DNA from: an uncultured Clostridia bacterium
GTDB taxonomy: Bacteria > Bacillota > Clostridia > Lachnospirales > Anaerotignaceae
Assembly: GCA_945868505.1 (NCBI GenBank)
Contig: CAMBLO010000015.1
Span: forward strand, 1-55,592
Reading direction: 5' to 3'
Length of the DNA stretch: 55,592 nucleotides
Under the pieces are notes generated by a model. It was not told where the DNA came from. It saw only the letters and a list, made by a program, of their open reading frames with translations, and made no database searches. Every line of letters begins with the position of its first letter. Within the stretch, counting starts at the first letter, position 1. This document shows, one piece after another, positions 15,977-23,449 of the stretch. A program made the position numbers and the translations under genes.

Positions 15977-16120
15977 ATGATGGATTTTTTAATCTGGGTC
16001 CTCGGTAGTTTCATCGGGTACAATTTGGGGGCTTTTGCATTTGAGTTTTTCCAAAGAAAAATAAACAGCATCAAAAGCACCCCAAAGAAGGATGATAGCA
16101 AGGACGATCAAAACAACTGA
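15977..16120 (+). CDS. 47-residue early membrane protein lying antisense inside another gene
   Basis: Encodes MMDFLIWVLGSFIGYNLGAF... with a charged tail ending KKDDSKDDQNN. It has the repeated ribosome-site module GAAGGAGGCAGGATGATGG, and its layout resembles the 14783 product. 132 of its 144 bases overlap, on the other strand, the 3' end of the gene at 15989-16354. Too short for most gene finders; I judge it real because of the start module. Confidence 0.5.
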   Translation: MMDFLIWVLGSFIGYNLGAFAFEFFQRKINSIKSTPKKDDSKDDQNN

Positions 16121-16354
16121 TGTCCCTTGGACAAACTGTGTTTCTGAATTTGCAAAGGCAATGATGGAAACGATTAGGAGCATCAATGCGAAGGAAAATT
16201 GGGAGCGAATTTTCTTGAGATCAATTTCTTGGCTTATGGTTTTTTCTTCCGGCTTGGATATGCTCAGCCAATATTCTTTTGCAATATTTGTGACTAATGT
16301 AAGTACTCCCAACAGAAAGAGTTGGTAAAGAAAATCTTTGAAATTTTGCGACAT
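15989..16354 (-). CDS. antisense lysogenic gene 3: membrane protein
   Basis: 121 residues: hydrophobic segment about 8-24, then two close membrane helices (about 52-95) and a polar tail. AAAGGAG lies 8 nt before the ATG; own promoter at 16378-16406. No similarity to gene 1 beyond the shared upstream DNA, so the cassettes share a promoter, not a product. Likely lysogenic conversion function, unidentified. Confidence 0.65.
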   Translation of the reverse strand: MSQNFKDFLYQLFLLGVLTLVTNIAKEYWLSISKPEEKTISQEIDLKKIRSQFSFALMLLIVSIIAFANSETQFVQGTSVVLIVLAIILLWGAFDAVYFSLEKLKCKSPQIVPDETTEDPD

Positions 16355-16362
16355 GATGATTC

Positions 16363-16412
16363 TCCTTTCTTTGCTCCATTATAGGAAAGATTTGGGGCAA
16401 AGGCAAGGAGAG
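16363..16412. repeat. lysogenic promoter repeat, copy 2
   Basis: Second copy of the 50-bp unit at 15390-15439. Confidence 0.85.
16378..16406 (-). promoter_or_regulatory. promoter of antisense gene 3
   Basis: Minus strand TTGCCT (16406-16401), 17 bp, TATAAT (16383-16378), 24 bp before the ATG. Confidence 0.78.
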
Positions 16413-16413
16413 A

Positions 16414-16455
16414 GAAAGGAAGTTGATAGATTATGCTGGCCAGACAGCAGATGGA
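16414..16455. repeat. 42-bp direct repeat, copy 2
   Basis: Second copy of 15917-15958, placed directly after the promoter repeat and before the 16471 start. Confidence 0.85.
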
Positions 16456-16470
16456 GGAGAAGGAGGCAGG

Positions 16471-16641
16471 ATGATGGAATTATCAAGATTCTTTGCTAGT
16501 TTTCTTGGATGTATTTTGGGATGCTCTTCTACGATTTTCTGGAGAGGAGGTTTAAAAAATGACACAGAGACAGCAGGAAATCATTATTCTGGCGGGGCTC
16601 TACATAGAAGGGCTGCGCTGGCTGGGAAGAGATGGATTTAA
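16471..16641 (+). CDS. short early membrane protein, 3' end uncertain
   Basis: 56 residues from the ATGATG in the repeated start module; a hydrophobic N-terminus (MELSRFFASFLGCILGCSS) then a polar tail. The last 83 bp overlap the better-supported gene at 16559 in another frame, so the natural end may have been lost by fusion. Confidence 0.45.
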   Translation: MMELSRFFASFLGCILGCSSTIFWRGGLKNDTETAGNHYSGGALHRRAALAGKRWI

Positions 16642-16921
16642 AGGCGAAAGCGAAGGCTCCTTGTGTGGATATAGAGAAAAACCACACAAGGAAAGCTACA
16701 TAGATCACAAAGAAAGAAGTGTCATTTATTGGGAAGAGCCGCAGAATCGCAACCGTTTTGTAACAGACTTTGACGGGCTATTGTATCATGCATGCCCAGA
16801 AATCAGCGCAGAGGATGAAGAACCGACGAACATTGGAGAATTACTTTCCAAGAAAATTCTGGAGGAGCTGCGTGGCTGTGGAGCCAAGGGAGAGCATATT
16901 CAGAATATTTTCGACAGATAG
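16559..16921 (+). CDS. early phage protein, unknown
   Basis: 120 residues; GGAGG lies 7-8 nt before the ATG. Soluble, mixed charge (starts MTQRQQEIIILAGLYIEGLR; middle SVIYWEEPQNRNRFVTDFDG). The 3' 81 bp overlap the minus-strand winged-helix remnant. Not recognised. Confidence 0.65.
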   Translation: MTQRQQEIIILAGLYIEGLRWLGRDGFKGESEGSLCGYREKPHKESYIDHKERSVIYWEEPQNRNRFVTDFDGLLYHACPEISAEDEEPTNIGELLSKKILEELRGCGAKGEHIQNIFDR

Positions 16922-17230
16922 CTTTTTCTGCAATTTTTTCCAAAGGGTATCATCCTGCACGAGACGGAGGTATTCATAGCCTTTGGAAGTGATTCCGTTG
17001 ATTTTAAAAGCATTTGGTTTTTGGTCTTTATTTTCTGGATTTGTTTTTTTGATGAATCCTAATTCATAAAGGACACCGATGGAATGATTGACTATGCTGG
17101 AGGGAAATGCATCTTGTAGTGCATCACAGATGATTCTGGATTTGATACCGGAATTTTTCCCTTTGGAATCAGGAATCTCTTCTTCCGAAAAACCATGTAT
17201 ATACCCCCTAAAACATACATCCCGCCCTTT
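16841..17230 (-). pseudogene. DUF2513/YjcQ-like winged-helix gene with a frameshift
   Basis: A minus-strand frame encodes SIVNHSIGVLYELGFIKK, then FKINGITSKGYEYLRL and DDTLWKKLQKKL, matching the winged-helix-then-GHEFL pattern of small clostridial DUF2513/YjcQ proteins. It has no in-frame start. The ATG at 17196, which has GGGGG 7 nt upstream, is out of frame by one base at a T5 run (near 17190), so one lost T would explain it. Also the only gene content of the 16922-17293 gap. Confidence 0.45.
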
Positions 17231-17293
17231 TTATATATCAAGAGAGACAAAATATGCTGCATAGAATAGGAAAAAGCGAAGGGGTGAGAACGA

Positions 17294-17590
17294 ATGGCAG
17301 TAGCAATGAAATTTACAATCGGCAACACGAAGGTAACGATCATGGACGATTTTTGCAGTGCGCCGGACCAGGCGGAGAGGGACGCTGCGATCAAGAAAAA
17401 GATATACGCAAACGCACTGGCGGCTATTCGTGCCAACCCGGAGAGATACTATGCAGTGCTGGAGAGAAAGGAAGCTGGTGGATATGCCAAAGAAAAACCT
17501 GCCGCCGGAGCTGCCGAAGAGCTAGCCGACAATGGGCGGGCTGCGAGAGGGGCAGAGGGTGCGGCTGATCCAGAAGGTGCTTACCTTTGA
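17294..17590 (+). CDS. early phage protein, unknown (98 residues)
   Basis: Starts MAVAMKFTIGNTKVTIMDDF after GGGGTG; N-terminal two thirds helical (AIKKKIYANALAAIRANPER), C-terminal third Ala/Gly/Glu-rich. Overlaps the next gene by 59 bp in another frame. No function assigned. Confidence 0.6.
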   Translation: MAVAMKFTIGNTKVTIMDDFCSAPDQAERDAAIKKKIYANALAAIRANPERYYAVLERKEAGGYAKEKPAAGAAEELADNGRAARGAEGAADPEGAYL

Positions 17591-17750
17591 CGGAGAGAAA
17601 AGAACCATTCAGGACAGAGTGCGAAACGGCAAGGTTGTTTCGCTCTACCAGCATATTTTCGGGGTGCGCTGGAAGGGTTCCAGATACATAGAATATTTCG
17701 GATACTGGATTTTACATTCCACGGGCGCGGAGCGGATAGAGGCGAGATGA
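17532..17750 (+). CDS. early phage protein, SH3-like small beta protein
   Basis: 72 residues. GLREGQRVRLIQKVLTFDG followed by GKVVSLYQHIFGVRWK looks like a small SH3/KOW-type barrel, common in phage early regions. The start is weakly supported (no clear ribosome site) and may use coupling from the overlapping 17294 gene. It ends 17 bp before the next start. Confidence 0.55.
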   Translation: MGGLREGQRVRLIQKVLTFDGEKRTIQDRVRNGKVVSLYQHIFGVRWKGSRYIEYFGYWILHSTGAERIEAR

Positions 17751-17767
17751 GAAAGGAGGGCTTTCGG

Positions 17768-17992
17768 ATGGGAGCAGAACAGATTTTTATTCTGGCTTGC
17801 CTGGCGGAAGTAAGCGTACTCTGCTGGATCATGGAGCGAAGGGAAAAGCGCATTCGGGCGGTTATCAAAAAAGCCGAAAAGCGCAGGAAAGAACACATGC
17901 ACGATTATTACTGCACGCAGGAGGCGGAGCGGTTATATAACACATTCAAAAGAAGCGAAGGAGGAATAAACAATGAGCAAATTTCGACTTGA
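17768..17992 (+). CDS. small early membrane-anchored basic protein
   Basis: 74 residues from ATG 17768 (AAAGGAGG 7 nt upstream, preferred to 17747). Membrane segment about 4-22, then a strongly basic helix (ERREKRIRAVIKKAEKRRKE). Overlaps the following gene by 20 bp. Unknown function. Confidence 0.6.
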   Translation: MGAEQIFILACLAEVSVLCWIMERREKRIRAVIKKAEKRRKEHMHDYYCTQEAERLYNTFKRSEGGINNEQIST

Positions 17993-18368
17993 GGATTTTG
18001 CGGGCGGCGCAGTAGGTGAGCGCATCGGTATTGCCATCCAGCAGGTTTATGAAAACATTGCGAACCCCAACATGGAGGCGGAAAAGGCAAGAAAGCTGAC
18101 AATCGAGCTGACCTTCAAGCCCAGCAAGGACGACCGGACGGACGTTGACGTTACGGCAGTAGTCAAGACCAGCCTGCAGCCTCAGAAGGCCATCAGCAGC
18201 CGCATGATTGTTGAAAGCGACGGCAGGGGAAACATTCTGGGGGCAGAATGGAACAGAGAGACCATGCGGGGGCAGATGGAAATTCCCGCAGAGGAAGAAA
18301 CTACAGAGACACAGGGCAAAAGCGTCGGCGTGATTGACCTGCAGGCACAGAAAAGAAAGGCGGAATAA
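17973..18368 (+). CDS. phage replication-terminator-like protein
   Basis: 131 residues starting MSKFRLEDFAGGAVGERIG. This family is widespread in Lachnospiraceae prophages, next to the recombination genes, and usually carries the label replication terminator protein, for which I know no experimental basis. Beta-rich middle (RKLTIELTFKPSKDDRTDVD). AAGGAGG lies 9 nt upstream. Probably part of the recombination/replication operon with SSB. Confidence 0.6.
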   Translation: MSKFRLEDFAGGAVGERIGIAIQQVYENIANPNMEAEKARKLTIELTFKPSKDDRTDVDVTAVVKTSLQPQKAISSRMIVESDGRGNILGAEWNRETMRGQMEIPAEEETTETQGKSVGVIDLQAQKRKAE

Positions 18369-18371
18369 AAC

Positions 18372-19097
18372 ATGATTAAAAGTGCATTGGAATACATCGT
18401 GGGGCTGAAAAAGGCAAACGAGATCCATTTCAACGGCGGCACATTTGTTGACAAAAATATGATACAGCTGAAAACACCTAAATTCCCCACGCTGGAAGTA
18501 AATACGCTGGAAAGCGTTGTGGGATACCTGAAAAATATCAAGGATGAAAGAATGGATGAAGGATTTCCTCCTACCATCGTACATATCGTGGATGCGACGA
18601 CTGTCGAGCTGAAAAACGTGGCAGCACCTGAGGAAGGCAGAAGAGACTGCATGGTAAGAGCGAAAGCAGAGGTTCCTGATTTCCTTTACGGAGAATTTTA
18701 TGATGCAGAAGCCTTCAACATTGCGATGCAGAGTAAATTTACGGACACAGAGGACAAGGGGACCATCCTGCAGGTGGTTGGGAACCTGAAGGAGGATGCC
18801 GTGCGGACGATGACAGACGACGGCGTGAGCCAGGTGACGGCTGTGCGAACAGGGGTTGCAACGGTGGCGGATGTGAAGGTGCCGAACCCTGTTGTGCTGC
18901 GGCCTTTCAGAACCTTTATTGAGGTGGAACAGCCGGAAAGCAAGTTTATTTTCCGCATGAGAGAGGGCGGCAAGTGTGCGCTTTTTGAGGCAGACGGCGG
19001 CGCATGGAAGCTGGAAGCGAAGAGAAATATTTTGAATTTCCTGAAAGAAAATCTGCAGGAAGAAATTGAAAGCGGCAGAGTCGTTTTGATTGCATAA
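18372..19097 (+). CDS. DUF2303/YfdQ-like phage protein
   Basis: 241 residues. The segment VVLRPFRTFIEVEQPESKFI near residue 175 and the C-terminal alpha helix resemble the DUF2303 family found near phage recombination genes; likeness judged by eye. It follows the 17973 gene by 3 bp. Function unknown; probably DNA metabolism by context. Confidence 0.55.
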   Translation: MIKSALEYIVGLKKANEIHFNGGTFVDKNMIQLKTPKFPTLEVNTLESVVGYLKNIKDERMDEGFPPTIVHIVDATTVELKNVAAPEEGRRDCMVRAKAEVPDFLYGEFYDAEAFNIAMQSKFTDTEDKGTILQVVGNLKEDAVRTMTDDGVSQVTAVRTGVATVADVKVPNPVVLRPFRTFIEVEQPESKFIFRMREGGKCALFEADGGAWKLEAKRNILNFLKENLQEEIESGRVVLIA

Positions 19098-19126
19098 GAA
19101 CAGGAGAAAGAGAGGGGCTAAGCATT

Positions 19127-19537
19127 ATGAATAAGGTCATTTTGATGGGACGATTGATGCGGGACCCCGAAGTACGTTACAGCCAGGGGACAGAACCCCT
19201 GGCTGTTGCACGTTATACGCTGGCGGTGGACAGGCCCATGAAGAAGAACGGCGAAAAAGAGGCGGACTTCATCGGCTGCGTGGCCTTCGGGAAAAGAGGG
19301 AAATTCGCTGAAAAGTATTTTAAGAAAGGAAAGCGGGTTTCTATTGTCGGTCGTTTACAGGTGAGCAGCTGGGAGGACCAGGAAGGAAAGAAACGATACA
19401 AAACAGAGGTTATTGTAGAGGAGCAATATTTTGCAGACGGAAATGGCGCAGCACCTGCGGCGGCAGGACAGGCGGCGTCTGCGGAGGGATTTTACCCCGT
19501 AGACGATGACGGAGAGGACGGAGATTTACCGTTCTAA
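19127..19537 (+). CDS. ssb: single-stranded DNA-binding protein
   Basis: 136 residues: OB fold about 1-105 (MNKVILMGRLMRDPEVRY; FIGCVAFGKRGKFAEKYFKKG; VVGRLQ-type strand) and an acidic tail ending DDDGEDGDLPF, the usual partner-recruiting tip. Coats single-stranded DNA during phage replication and recombination. AGGAGAAAGAG lies upstream. Confidence 0.95.
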   Translation: MNKVILMGRLMRDPEVRYSQGTEPLAVARYTLAVDRPMKKNGEKEADFIGCVAFGKRGKFAEKYFKKGKRVSIVGRLQVSSWEDQEGKKRYKTEVIVEEQYFADGNGAAPAAAGQAASAEGFYPVDDDGEDGDLPF

Positions 19538-19564
19538 CGAGGAAGAAAGAAAGGATGCAGGACT

Positions 19565-20200
19565 ATGATGATTTTGAAATGCAAGGTAACAACACTGGAA
19601 GCCATGCTGGGAACAGCCAGCAATAACAAGGAGATCCACAGCGAATTTATTGCCAGCCATGCGCCGGACGCCAAGAGCAGAGAGGAAGAAATTGAGGCTG
19701 TGGGGGTTGAGGGCGCCATTGAAAAGAGCATGACGGTTTTCCCCAGAAACAAGGAAGGGGTTCCCATTCTTTGGGACTATCAGATCAAGGGATTCTTCAA
19801 GGACGCCTGCGGGGTGCTACGGAAGATTAAGGACAGCGAAAGCAGCAAGATTAAGGCATACAAGAAGGAAATCGACGGGCTGATTTTCATTAACGAAAGG
19901 GAGATTCCCATTCGGACGAAGGAGCAGATCACAAGCTGCCAGCGGCCTTTGCGGGCAAGCACGCCACAGGGCGAAAGAATCAGCCTGGCAAACAGCGAGG
20001 AGATTCCCGCCGGGGCGGAGATGGTATTTTCTATCCGCATTATGGAGGACGGACTTTATAAGGCTGTGAAGGAATGGCTGAGCTATGGGAAGCTGCGGGG
20101 GCTGGGGCAATGGCGCAACAGCGGCAAGGGCAGATTCTGCTGTGAGATTCTGGAGGAGACGAGAGGCAGCTTTGCGGATATTCTGGAAGTGGTAGAGTGA
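19565..20200 (+). CDS. phage recombination-module protein with a RAMP-like glycine loop
   Basis: 211 residues, start ATGATG after AAAGGA. Sits directly after ssb. The C-terminal motif KLRGLGQWRNSGKGRF (about 180-195) looks like the glycine-rich loop of RAMP/Cas7-fold RNA- or ssDNA-binding proteins, preceded by a strand-helix (AEMVFSIRIMEDGLYKAVKEW). No CRISPR array or cas gene is nearby, so a stand-alone nucleic-acid-binding role is more likely. Common as a hypothetical protein in related prophages. Confidence 0.55.
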   Translation: MMILKCKVTTLEAMLGTASNNKEIHSEFIASHAPDAKSREEEIEAVGVEGAIEKSMTVFPRNKEGVPILWDYQIKGFFKDACGVLRKIKDSESSKIKAYKKEIDGLIFINEREIPIRTKEQITSCQRPLRASTPQGERISLANSEEIPAGAEMVFSIRIMEDGLYKAVKEWLSYGKLRGLGQWRNSGKGRFCCEILEETRGSFADILEVVE

Positions 20201-20616
20201 GGCGTGGCACCGAACGCTATGGATAAGCCAGGCGGGGCGTGGAGGAGCTGCGAATGGCGAAGGAATTGCACGGTTTTGAAATGCAAAGGAATTGACAAGC
20301 GTAGCAAGGGAAGGGCCATGCATAGACATGAAAAGCAGGGGAAACACAAAGATTCGTGTTGCTCGGCATAGCGATGGAAAGGCTGTGAGCAGAACAGACT
20401 GGCAAAGGAATTGCAAAGCATGCGTGGCGATGGAAAGGAAGAGCAGTGAAGGCGGTGCAAAGCAATGGAAAAGCGGAGCAGAGAAAGGCGAAGGATAGCT
20501 GGGAAATGCAATGGAAAAGCAAAGCGAGGATGGGAAGTGCGTTGGAAAGGCGTTGCTTTGCTTACAATAGCAGCGGATTTATGGAAATTTGATATGGAAG
20601 AAAGGAAGGAACAAAG
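20201..20616. repeat. 416-bp interval with degenerate short repeats
   Basis: No convincing gene. At least five copies of GCRATGGAAARG (20371, 20427, 20462, 20508; 20539 as GCGTTGGAAAGG) and three of GCRAAGGAATTGC (about 20257, 20283, 20402), all on the plus strand, with few pyrimidine runs. Frames on the minus strand are low-complexity Pro/Ser/Leu/His products of this bias. Could be a replication origin, recombination site or structured RNA. Confidence 0.6.
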
Positions 20617-21321
20617 ATGAAAAATTTATTAGACACAATTCCGATGATGAGAAGTGCAGACTTCAAGGGCAGATTTAAGGCTGAATATTGGCAGCTGAAA
20701 ATCAGAACGGAGAAACTGGGCGAAATGTGCGAAAAATATGCTGCGGGAGAGTTGGATTTTAAGCCGAATTGCAGTTTGGATCTGCTGCAGAAGCAGCTGG
20801 GCTATATGAAAAATTATTTATCCTGTCTGGAGCTCAGAGCGGAAATTGAAGATATTTATATTTTTGACCTGCCGGAGGTTGGTGGATGTGAGGATGCTGC
20901 TGCGGAAAATGATGGAGAAAAAGAACATTCTACGCCTCAATGTACGCCTCAATGTGATTTATGCTGCAGGGTCTGTGGAAAAGTGCATGAGATCTTTGCT
21001 GATGATAAAGCGGCAGAGCCTGATTATGCGGAAGAAAACGCCGGAGAAGGAGATACAGAAGGAGAAGAATGTGCCCCCCCCAAGGACAGCAAGGGGAGAG
21101 TTGATATGCACTTTGTTGAAGACGAGAATGGCGTGTTAAAAAGCGAAGTTAAAGGTTATGCAGTCTTGTGTATGCAGGTGCTGGAGGATAATTTTGCAAG
21201 ATGTGCAGAAAAAGCATTAGGAGATGCCCCTATTTTAATTCGCAGTATATTTATTGATGCGGCGAAATTCAATATTGAAAAGAAACTGAGAAAAGCACTG
21301 GATGTCAAAAATGAGTGTTAA
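20617..21321 (+). CDS. crAss001_48-related-like phage protein
   Basis: 234 residues. The N-terminal 90 residues (RTEKLGEMCEKYAAGELDF, CSLDLLQKQLGYMKNYLSCLELRAEIE) match the small helical domain annotated as crAss001_48-related in many gut phages. The middle has CTPQCDLCCRVCGK, a cysteine cluster likely to bind metal, then an acidic linker and a C-terminal helical part. AAGGAAGGA precedes the ATG. Function unknown. Confidence 0.6.
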   Translation: MKNLLDTIPMMRSADFKGRFKAEYWQLKIRTEKLGEMCEKYAAGELDFKPNCSLDLLQKQLGYMKNYLSCLELRAEIEDIYIFDLPEVGGCEDAAAENDGEKEHSTPQCTPQCDLCCRVCGKVHEIFADDKAAEPDYAEENAGEGDTEGEECAPPKDSKGRVDMHFVEDENGVLKSEVKGYAVLCMQVLEDNFARCAEKALGDAPILIRSIFIDAAKFNIEKKLRKALDVKNEC

Positions 21322-21335
21322 TAGATAATGAGAAT

Positions 21336-21362
21336 GCCGGGGCGGGGAGACCTGCCCCCGGC
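21336..21362. other. strong GC hairpin in the leader of the next gene
   Basis: GCCGGGGCGGG-GAGA-CCTGCCCCCGGC folds into a long GC stem with a GNRA-like loop and no T run. It is followed by further GC-rich potential stems before 21450. It may regulate translation or process the early transcript. Confidence 0.45.
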
Positions 21363-21449
21363 CCGCCTGGCGGGAAACAAGGGGCTGACGGAGGGTGCAG
21401 CCGTTTGTTTGGCGGCAGGAAAGAAAGGACGCAGAAAGGATGAAGGAAG

Positions 21450-21878
21450 ATGGCAAAGCGGACATTTTACGGCGTTGAGCTGGAAAAGAATTATGCCCAG
21501 GAAATGCTGAGAGAGAAGGACAAGGCGAAGAAGGAGCGGCTGCGGCTGCACAGAGATTTTAAGACCATTGCGATGCACTTGGAGAAGCTTCTGAAAAAAG
21601 ACGTGATCGTCATTGACAGGGACATGAAGAAATGGAGAATCATCGGCGTGAGAGGGCGTTACATAGAGAGAAAGACGTTTCTTCTGGACCGGATCGGCGC
21701 AGAGGGGACAAGGGAATGCGGCGCAACGGATATTTACCCTTTGGAGCCGTTTTTGGAGGCAAAGGCGAAGCTGGAGAATGACAGAAAGATGGGATGGACA
21801 GACAGGGAGGCGGAGCGGCGGCCCAGATGGTTTGACATTGCGGAGCAGGTGAAGGGAGAAGGAAAGAAGATGAATTGA
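21450..21878 (+). CDS. early phage protein, unknown (142 residues)
   Basis: Starts MAKRTFYGVELEKNYAQEML with a long basic helix, then a beta-rich part (KDVIVIDRDMKKWRIIGVRG). GAAGGAAG lies upstream; the next gene starts 1 bp after the stop. Not recognised. Confidence 0.65.
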   Translation: MAKRTFYGVELEKNYAQEMLREKDKAKKERLRLHRDFKTIAMHLEKLLKKDVIVIDRDMKKWRIIGVRGRYIERKTFLLDRIGAEGTRECGATDIYPLEPFLEAKAKLENDRKMGWTDREAERRPRWFDIAEQVKGEGKKMN

Positions 21879-21879
21879 T

Positions 21880-22563
21880 ATGCTTGGTTTTGGTTTTTAC
21901 AATATGGACTGTATGGACGGGATGAAGGAGTTTCCTGATAAATTCTTTGATCTGGCCATCGTTGACCCTCCATATTTTTCCAGACCTGAGCTTCGTGAAT
22001 TCTACGGGAGAAAAATCAGCCCTATTGGAGTAAAACGACTTTATCAGAAATCGGAAAAATGGAATATCCCAGATAAGGCGTATTTTGAAGAATTGGAGCG
22101 TGTATCAAAAAATCAAATCATCTGGGGGAATAATTATTTCGATTATCACTTTCCGCCGGGAAGAATCGTATGGGACAAGTGCAACGGAACCAGCTCTTTT
22201 TCTGACTGTGAAATCGCTTCCTGCAGTATGCATGATTCGGTCAGATTGTTTCGCTATATGTGGAATGGCATGATGCAGGGAAAGAGCATGGAAGAAGGTC
22301 ATATCATGCAGGGGAACAAGAAACTGAATGAAAAACGGATTCATCCGACACAGAAACCGATTGCATTATATGACTGGCTGATTATGAAATATGCAAAGCC
22401 GGGAGACAAAATTCTTGACACACATGTCGGAAGTGCCAGCAGCTTGATAGCCTGCAAAAAAGCCGGTTTGCAGTATGTTGGTTTTGAAAAAGACGAAAAT
22501 ATCTATTCTCTGGCTATGGGACGGATAGCAGAGTTTGAGAAACAAATTTCGTTGATTTGGTAG
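21880..22563 (+). CDS. phage DNA methyltransferase (amino-methyl type)
   Basis: 227 residues of a class I methyltransferase: catalytic DPPYFSRP (about 27-34) near the N-terminus and AdoMet-binding ILDTHVGSASSLIACKKAG near the C-terminus, so beta-type order (catalytic motif first). The DTHVGSAS loop replaces the usual DPFxGSGT, as in several phage enzymes. It would methylate adenine or cytosine amino groups to protect phage DNA from host restriction; there is no linked nuclease. Target unknown. Confidence 0.88.
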   Translation: MLGFGFYNMDCMDGMKEFPDKFFDLAIVDPPYFSRPELREFYGRKISPIGVKRLYQKSEKWNIPDKAYFEELERVSKNQIIWGNNYFDYHFPPGRIVWDKCNGTSSFSDCEIASCSMHDSVRLFRYMWNGMMQGKSMEEGHIMQGNKKLNEKRIHPTQKPIALYDWLIMKYAKPGDKILDTHVGSASSLIACKKAGLQYVGFEKDENIYSLAMGRIAEFEKQISLIW

Positions 22564-22610
22564 GTAATGCAGGCCGCACAGATGCGGCTGTGGGATTTGG
22601 AGGTGTAAGG

Positions 22611-23447
22611 ATGGTAAAAGTTTCTATATATGATACGAATTTTTCTATATACAGAGGGGATTTGCCGTATACACAAGAAAAAGAAGGTCCGCACTGGGAA
22701 AATTACAAGGATACATTGCGGTTTTTGGGTTCTATCGGGTTCTATGTGGGAGAGGATAAGGAGATTAAAATGCACTATCCCTGTTTGAATGATACACATA
22801 GAGCCGGAGGCTTTGGAGAATTACGATTTAAGGCAGAATATCATCCTAATTGTTATCATGTTAAATTCTATCAGGATGAGGAGCATGAAAACCAGAACGG
22901 TGGATTTTATGATTTTGACAAATATGAAAAAATGCCGTACCTGATTCAGAAAAGATATGACTGGACGATGAAAAAGTTGATTCAGTATTTTTTTAAACGT
23001 GGTTTTTTTGTGGAATATAGCAAGGATACCTTCAAGGGCGAAGCATTTATCATTCACGATTATCTGCGAAGCAGCCATCATCACCAGAATACATGGTTTT
23101 CTCTTACCGATGTGGACGGGGAGACCACAGAATATGAATGCAACGGCAGGGATAGAGACGGAAATATCCTGCACAACGGGGAAACCAAGTATTTCAGAGA
23201 CTGGAACGGGTATTTATACCGTGGCAGGGTATACCACAATATTAACAATATGTGGTGGGTTCTTCTGCCGGATGGGACTGTAAGGAATGAGGCGTGCTTT
23301 GAATTGTTTGACCTGAAAGAAACGGATTTCAGTGGGAGACAAAAAATGCAAAATCCGCCACAGGAATACACGGAGCGGAAGCGGCAGTTAGCCCGTTGCA
23401 GCACGAAGGAGTTGGAAAATGAACTGAAGCGGAGAAAGAGGGGATAA
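22611..23447 (+). CDS. early phage protein, unknown (278 residues)
   Basis: Start at ATG 22611 (GGAGGTG 6 nt upstream); the frame extends to 22557 without support. Starts MVKVSIYDTNFSIYRGDLPY; aromatic-rich, with a hairpin-type region WNGYLYRGRVYHNINNMWWV near residue 205 and a basic helical tail. No recognised motif. Follows the methyltransferase by 47 bp. Confidence 0.65.
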   Translation: MVKVSIYDTNFSIYRGDLPYTQEKEGPHWENYKDTLRFLGSIGFYVGEDKEIKMHYPCLNDTHRAGGFGELRFKAEYHPNCYHVKFYQDEEHENQNGGFYDFDKYEKMPYLIQKRYDWTMKKLIQYFFKRGFFVEYSKDTFKGEAFIIHDYLRSSHHHQNTWFSLTDVDGETTEYECNGRDRDGNILHNGETKYFRDWNGYLYRGRVYHNINNMWWVLLPDGTVRNEACFELFDLKETDFSGRQKMQNPPQEYTERKRQLARCSTKELENELKRRKRG

Positions 23448-23449
23448 GG

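Noticed and set aside
19565..20200. A CRISPR-associated effector
   Set aside because: There is a RAMP-like loop but no array, cas1/cas2 or effector partners, and the gene is inside the phage recombination block.
20201..20616. CRISPR array or coding gene on either strand
   Set aside because: The repeats are 12-13 bp, degenerate and irregularly spaced; frames are low-complexity and lack ribosome sites.
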